64,000 nucleotides of DNA from Archangium primigenium (GTDB lineage Bacteria; Myxococcota; Myxococcia; Myxococcales; Myxococcaceae). The notes beneath the pieces were generated by a model. That model searched no databases, was not told the DNA's origin, and saw only the letters and a list, made by a program, of their open reading frames with translations. How positions within the stretch are numbered: position 1 is the stretch's first letter; each line of letters opens with the position of its first letter. Position numbers and translations under genes: made by a program. Shown here piece after piece: positions 1-8,773 of this stretch. Location: positions 4,154,001-4,218,000 of the forward strand of contig NZ_JADWYI010000001.1 in NCBI RefSeq assembly GCF_016904885.1, given 5' to 3'.

Positions 1-993
1 ACCTCCGTGGAGCTGTTCGCGGTGGGCGGAGTGGGCCTGGGCGCGAGCGCGGGAACCCCGTTGTACCGGGTGATGGTGGGCAGTGCCTTCGGGGGAGTGT
101 CGCCCACGTGGATGAAGGGCGAGTCCTCCGTCAACTGCTCGCCTGGCTTCAAGCACACGGTGGACGAGTGCCCGGAGCTGGACGAGGACCAGGATGGAAT
201 CCGCAATGTCGTGGACAAGTGTCCCTTCGAGTCCGGAATCCTGGAGCGGGGTGGATGTCCCTTCCTGGATCAAGACGGAGACGGCATCGAGGACTCGCGC
301 GACGGGTGCCCCACCGAGGTTGGACTGGTCGCCTATCAGGGTTGCCCCATGCCCGACGGGGATCAAGACGGGGTGGCGGACGAGGTGGACTCGTGTCCCG
401 CGGATTACGGCCCTGCCGACAACCGTGGCTGTCCGAGGCGGGACAAGGATGGGGATGGGATCGAGGACGACGTGGACGCCTGTCCCCTTCAACCGGGTGA
501 GGCCAAGTTCAAGGGTTGTCCCGAGGAAGACCGGGACGGCGATGGTCTCGCCAACAGTCTCGATAGCTGTCCGGACATGGCGGGCAAGACGGAGAACCAT
601 GGGTGCCCGGACCATGAAATCCCCATGGTTTATCTCGAACGGGATCGCTTCGTGCTGCTGGGCCGGGTTTTCTTCGCACCCAACCAGCCGAAGCTGGAGG
701 CGCGCTCCCATGCCCAGCTGGACTGGGTCGCGCGGGTGATCAAGGAACACCCGGAGTTCCACCACATCTCGGTGGGCGCGCACTCGGACAACCGGGGATT
801 CGCCCAGACGAACCTGTACATGACGCAGGCCCAGGCCCAAGCCGTGCAGTGGTACCTCATCGAGCGAGGCGTGGAACCCGAGCGGCTGGAAGCCCGGGGT
901 TACGGGGACACGCGACCCATCGGTGACAACAACATGGTCAGGGGGCGCGAACAGAACCGCCGCGTGGAGTTCAAGATCGTCCAGCCTGACTAG
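1..993 (+). CDS. OmpA-family protein with thrombospondin type 3 repeats (5' partial)
   Basis: The reading frame is open at the left edge, so the N-terminus is missing; the first ~30 residues are glycine-rich and look like the end of an outer-membrane beta barrel. Five calcium-binding-type TSP3 repeats follow (D-x-D-x-D-G then D-x-C-P, codons about 60-200). The last ~120 residues are an OmpA C-terminal peptidoglycan-binding domain ending in the typical GREQNRRVEF motif. Predicted role: outer-membrane protein tethering the envelope to peptidoglycan through a Ca-dependent stalk. It ends 27 bases before a shorter paralogue on the same strand. The family call is firm; the barrel is inferred from very little sequence. 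Confidence 0.85.
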   Translation, partial: TSVELFAVGGVGLGASAGTPLYRVMVGSAFGGVSPTWMKGESSVNCSPGFKHTVDECPELDEDQDGIRNVVDKCPFESGILERGGCPFLDQDGDGIEDSRDGCPTEVGLVAYQGCPMPDGDQDGVADEVDSCPADYGPADNRGCPRRDKDGDGIEDDVDACPLQPGEAKFKGCPEEDRDGDGLANSLDSCPDMAGKTENHGCPDHEIPMVYLERDRFVLLGRVFFAPNQPKLEARSHAQLDWVARVIKEHPEFHHISVGAHSDNRGFAQTNLYMTQAQAQAVQWYLIERGVEPERLEARGYGDTRPIGDNNMVRGREQNRRVEFKIVQPD

Positions 994-1020
994 ACGGGAA
1001 CGAGTCAAGGGCGGTGTGCG

Positions 1021-1704
1021 ATGAAAACAGGCCTCTGGGGCGTGTTCCCGGTGATGGCTCTTTGCTCGTTTGAATGCACGGCGGGCTCGGCGCGAAACCC
1101 ATCGATGCTTCATGCGCGAGGTGAGAGCGGACGTCCAGCGGCCCTGGCGCACATTGCGGCAGCGTACCCGGGACTGGACGTGGAAGAGGATGTAGAGGTG
1201 GCGGACGAAGAAGAAGTTTCGCGCCTGAGCTCCGAAGAAGACCGGGACGCGGATGGCCTCGCGAATCATTTCGACAGTTGCCCGGACATGGCGGGGAAGA
1301 AGCGGAACCATGGATGCCCGGACCATGAAATCCCGATGGTCATCCTCCACCGGACCCACTTCGAGCTGCTGGGCCGGGTCTTCTTCGTACCCCATCAACC
1401 AGCGCTGCATTCCCGCGCCCATGCCCAGCTGGATTGGGTGGCACGGGTGATCAAGGAACACCCGGAATTCCGCCGCATCTCTGTGGAAGCGCATTCAGAC
1501 AGCCGCGGTTCGCCCGAGGCCAACCTGCTCCTGACGCAAGCCCAGGCCCAAGCGGTGCTGCAATACCTTGTCGAGCGGGGAGTGGAACCCGAGCAGTTGG
1601 AAGCCCTGGGTTACGGGGACACACGACCCGTCGCCGACAACGGTACGGTCAAGGGACGCGAGCATAACCGCCGCGTGGAGTTCAAGATCGTCTGGCCGGA
1701 TTGA
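1021..1704 (+). CDS. short OmpA-domain paralogue with one TSP3 repeat
   Basis: 227 residues. The second half is almost the same as that of the gene just upstream: one TSP3 unit (EEDRDADGLANHFDSCPDMA) followed by an OmpA-like peptidoglycan-binding domain with the GREHNRRVEF end. The first ~80 residues are different: a hydrophobic, signal-like start rich in Cys but without a canonical lipobox, then an acidic stretch. No beta barrel is present, so this is a duplicated copy that kept only the periplasmic part. It may be an exported peptidoglycan-binding protein or a decaying duplicate; the intact frame argues for the former. Confidence 0.8.
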   Translation: MKTGLWGVFPVMALCSFECTAGSARNPSMLHARGESGRPAALAHIAAAYPGLDVEEDVEVADEEEVSRLSSEEDRDADGLANHFDSCPDMAGKKRNHGCPDHEIPMVILHRTHFELLGRVFFVPHQPALHSRAHAQLDWVARVIKEHPEFRRISVEAHSDSRGSPEANLLLTQAQAQAVLQYLVERGVEPEQLEALGYGDTRPVADNGTVKGREHNRRVEFKIVWPD

Positions 1705-1732
1705 CACATATGCAGTCCATTCGAGGTGGCTG

Positions 1733-3955
1733 ATGAGGATATGGGTTTTTGGGTTGGTTCTGGCCCTGGCTTTTTGTGCAAGTTCATCTCTGGCGGAAAA
1801 TATTATTGATTCAAACACTGCCAATCATCTAGATGGACTTGAACTCGGATTGATGCCAAATGGAGTTGTAGTAAAATATCCGCCAAAATATGTCGAGAGC
1901 GAAAACAATGGAGTGAGTGGTCCACCTGTCATCAAAGCCTGTCTTGCTCATTCGGGGAATTGCATTCCTGTGGATGCAAGCAAGTGTTCAATCTCGGTTG
2001 AGATAAGAACTATAAAAGATGAGCCCACAGGCGTTGGGGCGCAATCCGAGCCTGACTTCGTGCCTGTCTGGCCAGCAGAGGGAAAACAGCCAGTGGTCAA
2101 GAATGGAAATGCCGACGACAAACCTGTCGAGTTCTTCCCGTCGGCTTGGGACTGGAATGAGAATTATTGGCTGCCGCTTCGTTTATACGATGTCAGAGCC
2201 ACGGCCCAATGTGACTTCGCCACTGGTGTTGTTGGTTTTCAATCGGAATACGTGACATTTTTGGTTCAGGAAGGGCAGAGAGGCGAGATTGTTGTCGACG
2301 GCGGAAAACCCATAAAATCGCCGACCACAAACAGGAAAGCAGCGTTCACCTATTCATTTCGTGATGGCGACGGTGAGGCCGATTTTGTCTGTCAGGAAGT
2401 TTTTCCCGAGGGTTACACAAAATTTCCAAGATTGGGACGTTGTCCAGACAGCGAAACCGGAGTGTCCTTCAGTGATTTAACGCCTGGGACGTATAGATTC
2501 TCGATTTATGCGGTTGATGAAGAGGGGCATGCCATCTCGGCGCCAAAATCCATAACCTGGGATGTAGTTCCATTAACGTCGACGTGGAAGATCAAGCCAA
2601 AAGAAAAACAGTCGACGGAAATTGAGAGTTATTTCAAGATTTCCGCAAATGAGAAATCTTGTTATAGCTATGTTTTGCGTAAGAGTGGCAAGGTCGAAAA
2701 CGTAGACGAGGGCACGTCGTGTCCAACCGAAAATTCGGAGCGAATGGAGTGGTATGACCAGTCGCTTAAGGGCATCGGTGCAGATGATTTTGGGTTGTAC
2801 ACGCTTCAGGTCAATGTTTTGGATGTCTACAAGAACGAGGAGGCGCCGCCCAAGATCCATAACTGGTATATGGATTTGACTGCTCCTGTGGTTGGGTTTG
2901 ACGGCTTTGGCAGGAAGGGAAAGGACGGCATTGCAATTACCAAGGAGGTAAAACCAAAAATTTATTTTACTGTTGATGACGAAGGCAGTCTTGTGCGGGT
3001 TGGCATTCCTACTCAATTCCCCTCTGTGTCTGTTCTGGCGCATGAATCAAGTCGGGCCGCCGGACTGAGCAGGTGGGTGATAGATATAGAGGGGCAGGAC
3101 ATGTCGTTGGAGCCTGGGTATCATCTTGCTCGGCTATATGTTGAGAATAAGGCTGGCGGTTCTGTGGAGACTGTATTTGTATTTCGTGTTGATAACACCC
3201 CCCCTGTTGTGTCCATCTACAGTAAGCCAGAGAAAAAGAGTGAGTCGCAAAAGGCATCTTTTAGGCTGGGTTCAAGCGAGCCAGAAACTAAGTTCTGGTG
3301 CAGTCTTGTTGATTGGGGCGACATTGCGATTGATGAGGACGTTCCAACAGATGAAGCTGTGAAGATTAAATGCGCGGAGCCGTTGGAGTTTGTTGAGTGT
3401 CCATTCGATTACTCACGTGAGGACCTGAATAATCATGGCTATAGCCTTTGTGTTTATGGTGAGGATGAGGCGGGCAATCCAGGACCGCTTGATTCTTGGT
3501 CTTGGAGAGTGGTTGCTAGAGTACCCGCTGATGCCACGATCCTGGAACCAGCCGACGAATCCATTGTAGAAACTTTGACGCCAGTTATTTCCGGTTGGGC
3601 CGAATTAGGAAGTACGGTGCACGTTTTCGTGGATGACGAACCGCTGGGGAAGACGGTCGCCACGGACGCGGCGACGGGTGCTTTCCGTTTACCCGTGAAA
3701 TTGCTTAGGGACGGGCGGCACTCCTTGCGCACGAAGGTTGTTAGTAGTTCAGGAAACAGCAGTGCTGAAAGCAAAAATAAACATACTTTTGACGTAGTGT
3801 TGCCGCCAGGTTCTATTCCAGAAAAGCCAAGCGTCACGGGTGGTGGGGTTGGCTTTTCCTGTGCCGCAGCCAGCGCTTCTCCTGCTTGGTTGCTGCTGGC
3901 AGGCACCCTGTGCTGGTGGGCTCGGCGTCCACAACGGCGTTCGTGGCCTGATTGA
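1733..3955 (+). CDS. secreted Ig-like protein with MYXO-CTERM tail, AT-rich gene
   Basis: 740 residues. The ATG at 1733 is preceded by GAGGTGG and gives a clean signal peptide (MRIWVFGLVLALAFCASSS). The body is a set of beta-sandwich, Ig-like modules, the last (from about residue 600) of the 'PVISGWAELGSTVHVFVDD' type seen in myxobacterial surface proteins. The C-terminus is a MYXO-CTERM signal: Cys, hydrophobic helix (AWLLLAGTLCWWA), then RRPQRR; such tails are processed in the envelope and the protein is sorted to the cell surface. Base use is strikingly unlike the neighbours (22 of 60 bases are G or C at 1801-1860), but the end of the gene, including the sorting tail, is richer in GC. Function unknown. 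Confidence 0.8.
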   Translation: MRIWVFGLVLALAFCASSSLAENIIDSNTANHLDGLELGLMPNGVVVKYPPKYVESENNGVSGPPVIKACLAHSGNCIPVDASKCSISVEIRTIKDEPTGVGAQSEPDFVPVWPAEGKQPVVKNGNADDKPVEFFPSAWDWNENYWLPLRLYDVRATAQCDFATGVVGFQSEYVTFLVQEGQRGEIVVDGGKPIKSPTTNRKAAFTYSFRDGDGEADFVCQEVFPEGYTKFPRLGRCPDSETGVSFSDLTPGTYRFSIYAVDEEGHAISAPKSITWDVVPLTSTWKIKPKEKQSTEIESYFKISANEKSCYSYVLRKSGKVENVDEGTSCPTENSERMEWYDQSLKGIGADDFGLYTLQVNVLDVYKNEEAPPKIHNWYMDLTAPVVGFDGFGRKGKDGIAITKEVKPKIYFTVDDEGSLVRVGIPTQFPSVSVLAHESSRAAGLSRWVIDIEGQDMSLEPGYHLARLYVENKAGGSVETVFVFRVDNTPPVVSIYSKPEKKSESQKASFRLGSSEPETKFWCSLVDWGDIAIDEDVPTDEAVKIKCAEPLEFVECPFDYSREDLNNHGYSLCVYGEDEAGNPGPLDSWSWRVVARVPADATILEPADESIVETLTPVISGWAELGSTVHVFVDDEPLGKTVATDAATGAFRLPVKLLRDGRHSLRTKVVSSSGNSSAESKNKHTFDVVLPPGSIPEKPSVTGGGVGFSCAAASASPAWLLLAGTLCWWARRPQRRSWPD

Positions 3956-3957
3956 AC

Positions 3958-5007
3958 TCAAGGTTGAGACGTGTCGGCGCTGTTCGTTTCCGTAGCGGTC
4001 CGAGGCGCATTGTCGATGGGGGAGACCCAAACGCCCCGGAACCGTTTCCGAGTGGGGTCTTTCAATCGCTTGCACTCGACTCCGTCGATCTTGTGCGTGC
4101 CGTCGTCGCTCAGCACGAGGATCTTGTCCTCGTTCTCGTAGGACACGAAGGCCTCGGGATTGAGGCCGGTGAAGTCCGCGCCCTCCACGGGCGTGGGTTT
4201 CTCGGCCGTGCCGTCCCAGACGAACAGGCGTGAGCCGTCATTGCCGGACGGCGAGCCGCCGATGATGAGGTAGCGGCCCCGCCAGCGCGTCATCGAGCGG
4301 ATGCCCTGGCCGCCCAGGTCCAGCAGCACCACGGGCCCGAGTTGGGCGGGCTCGCCGTTCACCATCTCCACCGGGTTGAGCAGTGACACCGCGAGCGCCT
4401 TGCCCGCAGGGCGTGGGTTGCGAAAGCCAATCAGGAAGGACTTGCCGTCCGCCATCACCGTCATGCCCTCCAGGTTGAAGCCGCCCTCCTGCTTGGGCGC
4501 CCGCCCGACCGCCTCGGCCAGTCCGTAGGTCTGCAACTGCGGCGCGGCGAGCAGGTCATCGAGCAGCCGCGTGTACGGCTTGCCCTCGAGTTGGAGCGCC
4601 TGGCCGTCCGCCGCCTGGCGGGTGGCGAAGAAGCGCAGCCGGTTGGCATCCGCCTGCCCGGAGCTCCGGCGCCCATGGGATGTCAGCCAGAAGGCCAGGG
4701 GCGGAATGGCGGTGGCCGCCTCGATGTCCGTCTCGGGCGACTGCTGTTTCTTGCCCGGGGGCAGGCCCAGGGCGGGGGAGAGGTCGAAGGTCCGCACGGG
4801 CCCGCCCCCCTGGCGGCTGTCGTAGACGCGCAGGACGTTGTTCTCGTCATCCCCCACGAGGAAGCGGCCGTCGCTCAGCTCCACGGCGCCCGAGGCATCA
4901 CAGGTTCCCTCGAAGGTGACGAGCGGCCGGGCGGGGTCGGGCGGTGCGGCGGGTTCCACGGGCGTGGCGCCCAGGGCCGCGGACAGGAGCAGGGTGAGCG
5001 CGAGCAT
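3958..5007 (-). CDS. DUF3616-like exported protein
   Basis: 349 residues with an N-terminal signal peptide (MLALTLLLSAALGA). The mature protein starts with TFEGTCDASGAVELSDGRFL and has beta-propeller-like strands (GDDENNVLRVYD, ETDIEAAT, LEGMTVM), the pattern of DUF3616 proteins that occur in myxobacteria and other soil bacteria. No catalytic residues can be assigned. It is convergent with the MYXO-CTERM gene, leaving a 2-base gap, and divergent from the XdhC-like gene. It is probably periplasmic or secreted. Confidence 0.7.
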   Translation of the reverse strand: MLALTLLLSAALGATPVEPAAPPDPARPLVTFEGTCDASGAVELSDGRFLVGDDENNVLRVYDSRQGGGPVRTFDLSPALGLPPGKKQQSPETDIEAATAIPPLAFWLTSHGRRSSGQADANRLRFFATRQAADGQALQLEGKPYTRLLDDLLAAPQLQTYGLAEAVGRAPKQEGGFNLEGMTVMADGKSFLIGFRNPRPAGKALAVSLLNPVEMVNGEPAQLGPVVLLDLGGQGIRSMTRWRGRYLIIGGSPSGNDGSRLFVWDGTAEKPTPVEGADFTGLNPEAFVSYENEDKILVLSDDGTHKIDGVECKRLKDPTRKRFRGVWVSPIDNAPRTATETNSADTSQP

Positions 5008-5096
5008 GGTGTCCTCCTCGAGGGGTCGGGCGTTGGCGCCGGATTTCCCACGGAGGACAGACCCCGGGCGGGCTCCATGGTTAAAATCCCTCCGGG

Positions 5097-5855
5097 ATGA
5101 ATTTGTACGCGGAGATCGCCACCCTCGTCGCCGAAGGCCGCCCCTTCGTGCTCGCCACCGTCATCGAGAGCGCGGGCAGTACGCCCCAGAAGCCCGGCTC
5201 GAAGATGGTCGTGCTCGAGGACGGCTCGCTGCGTGGCACCGTGGGCGGGGGCGCCATCGAGTTCCAGATCATCGAGGCCGCGCGTGCCCTGTTGCGCTCG
5301 CCCGAGCGCACGCGCACCTTGGAGACGCACCTCACCCACGAGCTGGGCATGTGCTGCGGCGGCCGGATGAAGGTCTTCCTGGAGAAGCAGGAGGCCCCCG
5401 CGCGGCTCACGCTCTATGGGGCGGGGCACGTCTCCCAGGAGGTGGCCGCGCTGGCACACCGGGTGGGGTTTCGCGTCACGGTGGTGGATGCGCGCGCGGC
5501 GTGGGCCTCGCACGAGCGCTTCCCGGGCTGCGAGGTCCGCGTGGAGGATCCCGCCGACCATGCACGCGCCTGTCAGCCGGACGGGCACGACTTCTTCTGC
5601 ATCACCACGCACGATCACCCGCTCGACCAGGCCGTGCTGGAGGCGCTCCTGCCCAAGCCGGGGGCCTACCTGGGGGTCATCGGCAGCGAGCGCAAGGCGG
5701 CCCGCTTCCGCATGCGGCTGGAGGCGGCGGGATTCAGCGCGGAGGCCCTGGCGCGGGTCCGCTCGCCCATGGGCGTGACCATCGGAGGCCTCACGCCCCA
5801 GGAGATCGCCGTGTCCATCGTGGCCGAGCTCATCCAGGTGCGCCGGGGCGCGTGA
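5097..5855 (+). CDS. XdhC/CoxI family protein
   Basis: 252 residues. The N-terminal XdhC/CoxI domain has ATVIESAGSTPQKPGSKM, the glycine turn GTVGGGAIE and GMCCGGRM; the C-terminal half is a Rossmann-type domain (LYGAGHVSQEVA, VIGSERKAARF, PMGVTIGG). Characterised members bind and insert molybdenum cofactor into xanthine dehydrogenase-type enzymes. No molybdoenzyme gene lies nearby, so the client is unknown. The start at 5097 has no strong ribosome binding site but matches the family N-terminus. Its end is 3 bases from the convergent zinc-ribbon gene. Confidence 0.88.
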   Translation: MNLYAEIATLVAEGRPFVLATVIESAGSTPQKPGSKMVVLEDGSLRGTVGGGAIEFQIIEAARALLRSPERTRTLETHLTHELGMCCGGRMKVFLEKQEAPARLTLYGAGHVSQEVAALAHRVGFRVTVVDARAAWASHERFPGCEVRVEDPADHARACQPDGHDFFCITTHDHPLDQAVLEALLPKPGAYLGVIGSERKAARFRMRLEAAGFSAEALARVRSPMGVTIGGLTPQEIAVSIVAELIQVRRGA

Positions 5856-5858
5856 CGC

Positions 5859-6146
5859 TCAGCGCTTCTTGAAGAGGGCCTCGGCGGCGGACACGAGGGC
5901 GTCCTTGCCGGGCGTGTCGCTCCGGCCGCCCTCGCCGATCTGGTACAGGTCGCAGAAGTTGGGCGCGTCCTTGTCCGAGGGCACCTCCGCGAAGGGCTCC
6001 TTGCACTGTTTGGGCGCGCGCTCGTCGAAGTGGCGGCAGTTGTGGCACGAGCGCAGGGGCTTGCCGCAGTGGGGGCACGTGTCGCGCCGGCCCACCTGGT
6101 TGCCCACGACGTCGAGCACGCCGCCACAATGCCCACAGCCCGGCAT
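5859..6146 (-). CDS. small zinc-ribbon protein
   Basis: 95 residues. The first 45 carry three CxxC-type pairs (CGHC, CPHC, CHNC) and further Cys residues (CKEP, FCDL), which suggests one or two zinc-binding knuckles. The rest is hydrophilic and ends in a short helix (AAEALFKKR). It starts 3 bases after the stop of the upstream membrane-protein gene on the same strand, so the two are likely one transcript. I do not recognise the family beyond the zinc-ribbon fold; a role in protein-protein or nucleic acid contact is only inferred. Confidence 0.7.
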   Translation of the reverse strand: MPGCGHCGGVLDVVGNQVGRRDTCPHCGKPLRSCHNCRHFDERAPKQCKEPFAEVPSDKDAPNFCDLYQIGEGGRSDTPGKDALVSAAEALFKKR

Positions 6147-6149
6147 GCG

Positions 6150-6572
6150 TCAGGCGCGCGAGCGGGGAAGGTGGGCGCGCACGGGGACGGGCACCGGAAT
6201 CGGCTCGGCGCGCAGCGAGGTGTCGTCCAGTCCCTCGGTCGCCTCATCCAGCGCGCCATTGATCCGGCGCAGCAGACTCAGCACCCACGCGCAGGCCGCC
6301 GCCGCCGCCGCGAAGAGGATGCCCAGCGTCTGCACGCGCTGCCACAGGTAGGCCTGCTCCAGGACCGCGCGGCGCTTGGCGAACGTCTCCAACTGCTGGG
6401 AGGCCACGGCGTCGTTGAAGCTCTGGGTGTACTCGGTGGCCTGGGCCCGGCTGCGCTCCATCAACCACGAGGCCTCCGAGCGCAGCGCCTCCGCCCGGTG
6501 CCAGGCGCCCACCGCGCAGCCCGCGCACAGCACGCCCACGAACAGCGCCGTCGTCACGCTCAACAGTCGCAT
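6150..6572 (-). CDS. two-helix membrane protein, unknown function
   Basis: 140 residues. The chosen ATG (6572) has GGAGGGGG just upstream and begins a transmembrane helix (LLSVTTALFVGVLCAGCAV); a longer reading upstream is Arg/Pro-rich and unlikely. The middle is an amphipathic helical section (Glu, Gln, Arg rich) and a second membrane helix (LGILFAAAAAACAWVLSLL) is followed by a cytoplasmic Pro/Val-rich tail. The layout resembles the four-helix-bundle sensor part of a chemoreceptor, but no HAMP or signalling domain follows. It is translated together with the zinc-ribbon gene. Confidence 0.65.
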   Translation of the reverse strand: MRLLSVTTALFVGVLCAGCAVGAWHRAEALRSEASWLMERSRAQATEYTQSFNDAVASQQLETFAKRRAVLEQAYLWQRVQTLGILFAAAAAACAWVLSLLRRINGALDEATEGLDDTSLRAEPIPVPVPVRAHLPRSRA

Positions 6573-6669
6573 GCCCCCTCCGGCTCTTCGAGGTTTCCGG
6601 GGACTCGGGGGCCTCCGGCACCGCTCCGCTTTGCGAAGACAGTAACGGATGCTAGGGACCGCATCCGCC

Positions 6670-7290
6670 ATGGGCAAGCCCTACCGTCCGAAAGACCACT
6701 ATTTCAAGAAAGCCAAGCAAGAAGGGCTCCGGGCCCGGTCCGCCTTCAAGGTGGATGAAATCCTCAAGCGCCATCCCTTCTTGAAGAAGGGCGCGTCGGT
6801 GTTGGACCTGGGCGCGGCGCCGGGCGGCTTCTTGCAGATCCTCGCCGACACGGTGGGGGCCAACGGCCGGGTGATTGGCGTGGACATCGTACCCATCCGG
6901 CCCTTCTCCCAGGCCTTCGTGAAGACGGCGGTGCTGGACGTGCTGGCGGACGACTTCGACGCGAAGCTGCTCGCGATGTACGAGGGGCCCTTCGACGCCG
7001 TCATCTCCGACATGGCGCCCAAGACGAGCGGCATCCGCACCACGGACGAGGCGCGCAGCCTGCGCCTGGCGCGCAAGGCGCTCGAGGTGTCGCTCACCCG
7101 GGGCCGCCCGGGCTCGGCCTTCGTGGCCAAGCTCTTCATGGGCGGCGAGTTCGAGGAGTTCCGCGACGAGGTGCGCGCGGGCTTCGAGGAGGTGAAGCTG
7201 GTGCGGCCCGAGGCCACCCGGGGCGCGAGCATGGAGGTCTACATCGTCGGGCTGCGACGTCGGGTGGCCCCGGCGTCGGCTCCGGCTTAG
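6670..7290 (+). CDS. rlmE: 23S rRNA (uridine-2'-O-)-methyltransferase RlmE (FtsJ)
   Basis: 206 residues from the ATG at 6670; this start matches the family N-terminus (YRPKDHYFKKAKQEG...RARSAFK). The SAM-binding motif is LDLGAAPGGF (about 46-54). The full catalytic tetrad can be read: K27, D114 (SDMAPK), K154 (VAKLF) and E189 (SMEVYIV). RlmE methylates U2552 in the 23S A loop during late 50S assembly. The gene is monocistronic or followed 11 bases later by a hypothetical gene. Confidence 0.93.
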   Translation: MGKPYRPKDHYFKKAKQEGLRARSAFKVDEILKRHPFLKKGASVLDLGAAPGGFLQILADTVGANGRVIGVDIVPIRPFSQAFVKTAVLDVLADDFDAKLLAMYEGPFDAVISDMAPKTSGIRTTDEARSLRLARKALEVSLTRGRPGSAFVAKLFMGGEFEEFRDEVRAGFEEVKLVRPEATRGASMEVYIVGLRRRVAPASAPA

Positions 7291-7301
7291 AGAAGGAACC
7301 C

Positions 7302-8024
7302 ATGCCGCCCACGGACACCTTCGTCGTCGAGGACATCAACGAGGCCCACGGTTTCGCGCGGCTGCGCGCGGAGGGCGCGGGAGCCCAGGCCCACTGCGGC
7401 CTCTTCCCCGAGCAGCCCGACGGGGAGCTGAGCCCCCTGCGCCTCCAGGTGGGGGACCGGGTCTCCGGCCAGCGGCGAGGCCAGACGGTGTCCCACGTGC
7501 AGTGGCTGGAGCGGGCCGCGCCGCCCCGGGAGTGGGTGGAGCGCATGGAGGGCCTGCTGGGCGCGCTCGCGGCCCGGGGCCTGCCCGTGTCCGCGGCGCC
7601 CGAGCCCCTCGCGGAGCACCTGTGGCGTCAGGGTCCGGGCAGTCCGCTGCTGGAGCTGCTCGAGCCCCACCTGCGGCTCTTCTTCGACTGGAAGCACGCC
7701 CACCCGTTCGAGGACGAGGGGCTGCTGGAGCGCGTGGCGAAGGCCACGGCGGAGCACCTGCCGGGCTTCTCCGCGCGGCCGGTGCCGGGCGCGCCGCGCT
7801 TCCAGGTGGAGCCGGGCGGGCACGTCGTCACCGGCGACGCGCCGGACTGGGACAACCCCATGGGGCTGTTCGAGCTGCTCGTGGAGCACATCAACCAGGA
7901 GCTGGGCCGCGCGGGCTCGGCGGTGCGCTGGAGCCCGGTGCGCGACAACTGGGTGCTCGCCCCGCCGGACGTGGTGGGGCTGTTGCTGGACAACGGCGTG
8001 CTCCAGGGCCGGGCCTCGGCCTGA
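7302..8024 (+). CDS. hypothetical cytosolic protein with possible OB-fold start
   Basis: 240 residues, starting 11 bases after rlmE. No signal peptide or membrane helix. Residues 5-70 (VVEDINEAHGFARLRAEG ... LRLQVGDRVSG) resemble a diverged cold-shock/S1-like OB fold, which would fit an RNA-linked job beside rlmE; this is inference only. The remainder is acidic, Pro- and Trp-containing, and mixed helix/strand. I do not recognise the family. Confidence 0.6.
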   Translation: MPPTDTFVVEDINEAHGFARLRAEGAGAQAHCGLFPEQPDGELSPLRLQVGDRVSGQRRGQTVSHVQWLERAAPPREWVERMEGLLGALAARGLPVSAAPEPLAEHLWRQGPGSPLLELLEPHLRLFFDWKHAHPFEDEGLLERVAKATAEHLPGFSARPVPGAPRFQVEPGGHVVTGDAPDWDNPMGLFELLVEHINQELGRAGSAVRWSPVRDNWVLAPPDVVGLLLDNGVLQGRASA

Positions 8025-8038
8025 GCCCCGCCTGAACT

Positions 8039-8731
8039 TCAGACGAGCAGGGGCGCCTGGCTGGCCACGCGCTCCACGCAGGCCGCCACGTCGTTGGTGG
8101 GCGAGTTCACCACCCGGGCCACCTCCCACAACTCCAGGGGTGAGGCCTCGTCCGGCCCGAGCAGGGGCTGGAGGGTGGCGGCCTCCTGGGGCTCGGGGCG
8201 CAGCCAGAGGTCCTGGGCCTCGGGCTGGAGGATGACGGGCATCCGGTCGTGGATGGGCGCCATCACGGCATTGGGGCCAGTGGTGAGGATGGTGCAGGTG
8301 CGCAAGACCTCGCCCGTGTCCGGGGCCGTCCACTCCTCCCACAGCCCGGCGAAGGCCATGGGGCGGCCGTCCTGGCGGTGGAAGTAGAAGGGCGTCTTGG
8401 GCTTGGTGTTCTGCTTCCACTCGAACCAGCCATCCACGAGCACCAGGCAGCGGCGGCGCTTGAGGGCCGAGCGGAAGCTGGGCTTCTCGGCCACCGTCTC
8501 GGCGCGGGCGTTGATGAGCTTGCTGCCAATCCCGGGCTCCTTGGCCCACGAGGGGATGAGGCCCCAGCGCGCCGTGTCGAGCAGGCGCGTGCCGTCATTG
8601 AGCACGACGGGGATCTGCTGGGTGGGGGCGAGGTTGTAGCGGGGGCGCTCGATGGCCGAGCGGACACCGGCGAGGTTGAGCTCGCGGGCGATGGCGAGGG
8701 CGGGGGTCTGGATGGTGACGCGTCCACACAT
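8039..8731 (-). CDS. yedK: SOS response-associated peptidase (SRAP/YedK/HMCES family)
   Basis: 230 residues, full family length. The Cys2 nucleophile (MCGRV), N74 and E78 of the NARAE motif, E104 (WFEWK) and H161 (IHDRMPV) are all present. Family members form a covalent thiazolidine link between Cys2 and abasic sites in single-stranded DNA and so shield them from breakage. Stand-alone gene, tail to tail with the hypothetical gene on the other strand (14-base gap). Confidence 0.93.
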   Translation of the reverse strand: MCGRVTIQTPALAIARELNLAGVRSAIERPRYNLAPTQQIPVVLNDGTRLLDTARWGLIPSWAKEPGIGSKLINARAETVAEKPSFRSALKRRRCLVLVDGWFEWKQNTKPKTPFYFHRQDGRPMAFAGLWEEWTAPDTGEVLRTCTILTTGPNAVMAPIHDRMPVILQPEAQDLWLRPEPQEAATLQPLLGPDEASPLELWEVARVVNSPTNDVAACVERVASQAPLLV

Positions 8732-8773
8732 GCCCCGAGTATGCCCTCGCCGGAGGGACGGCGCACGTCGCCG

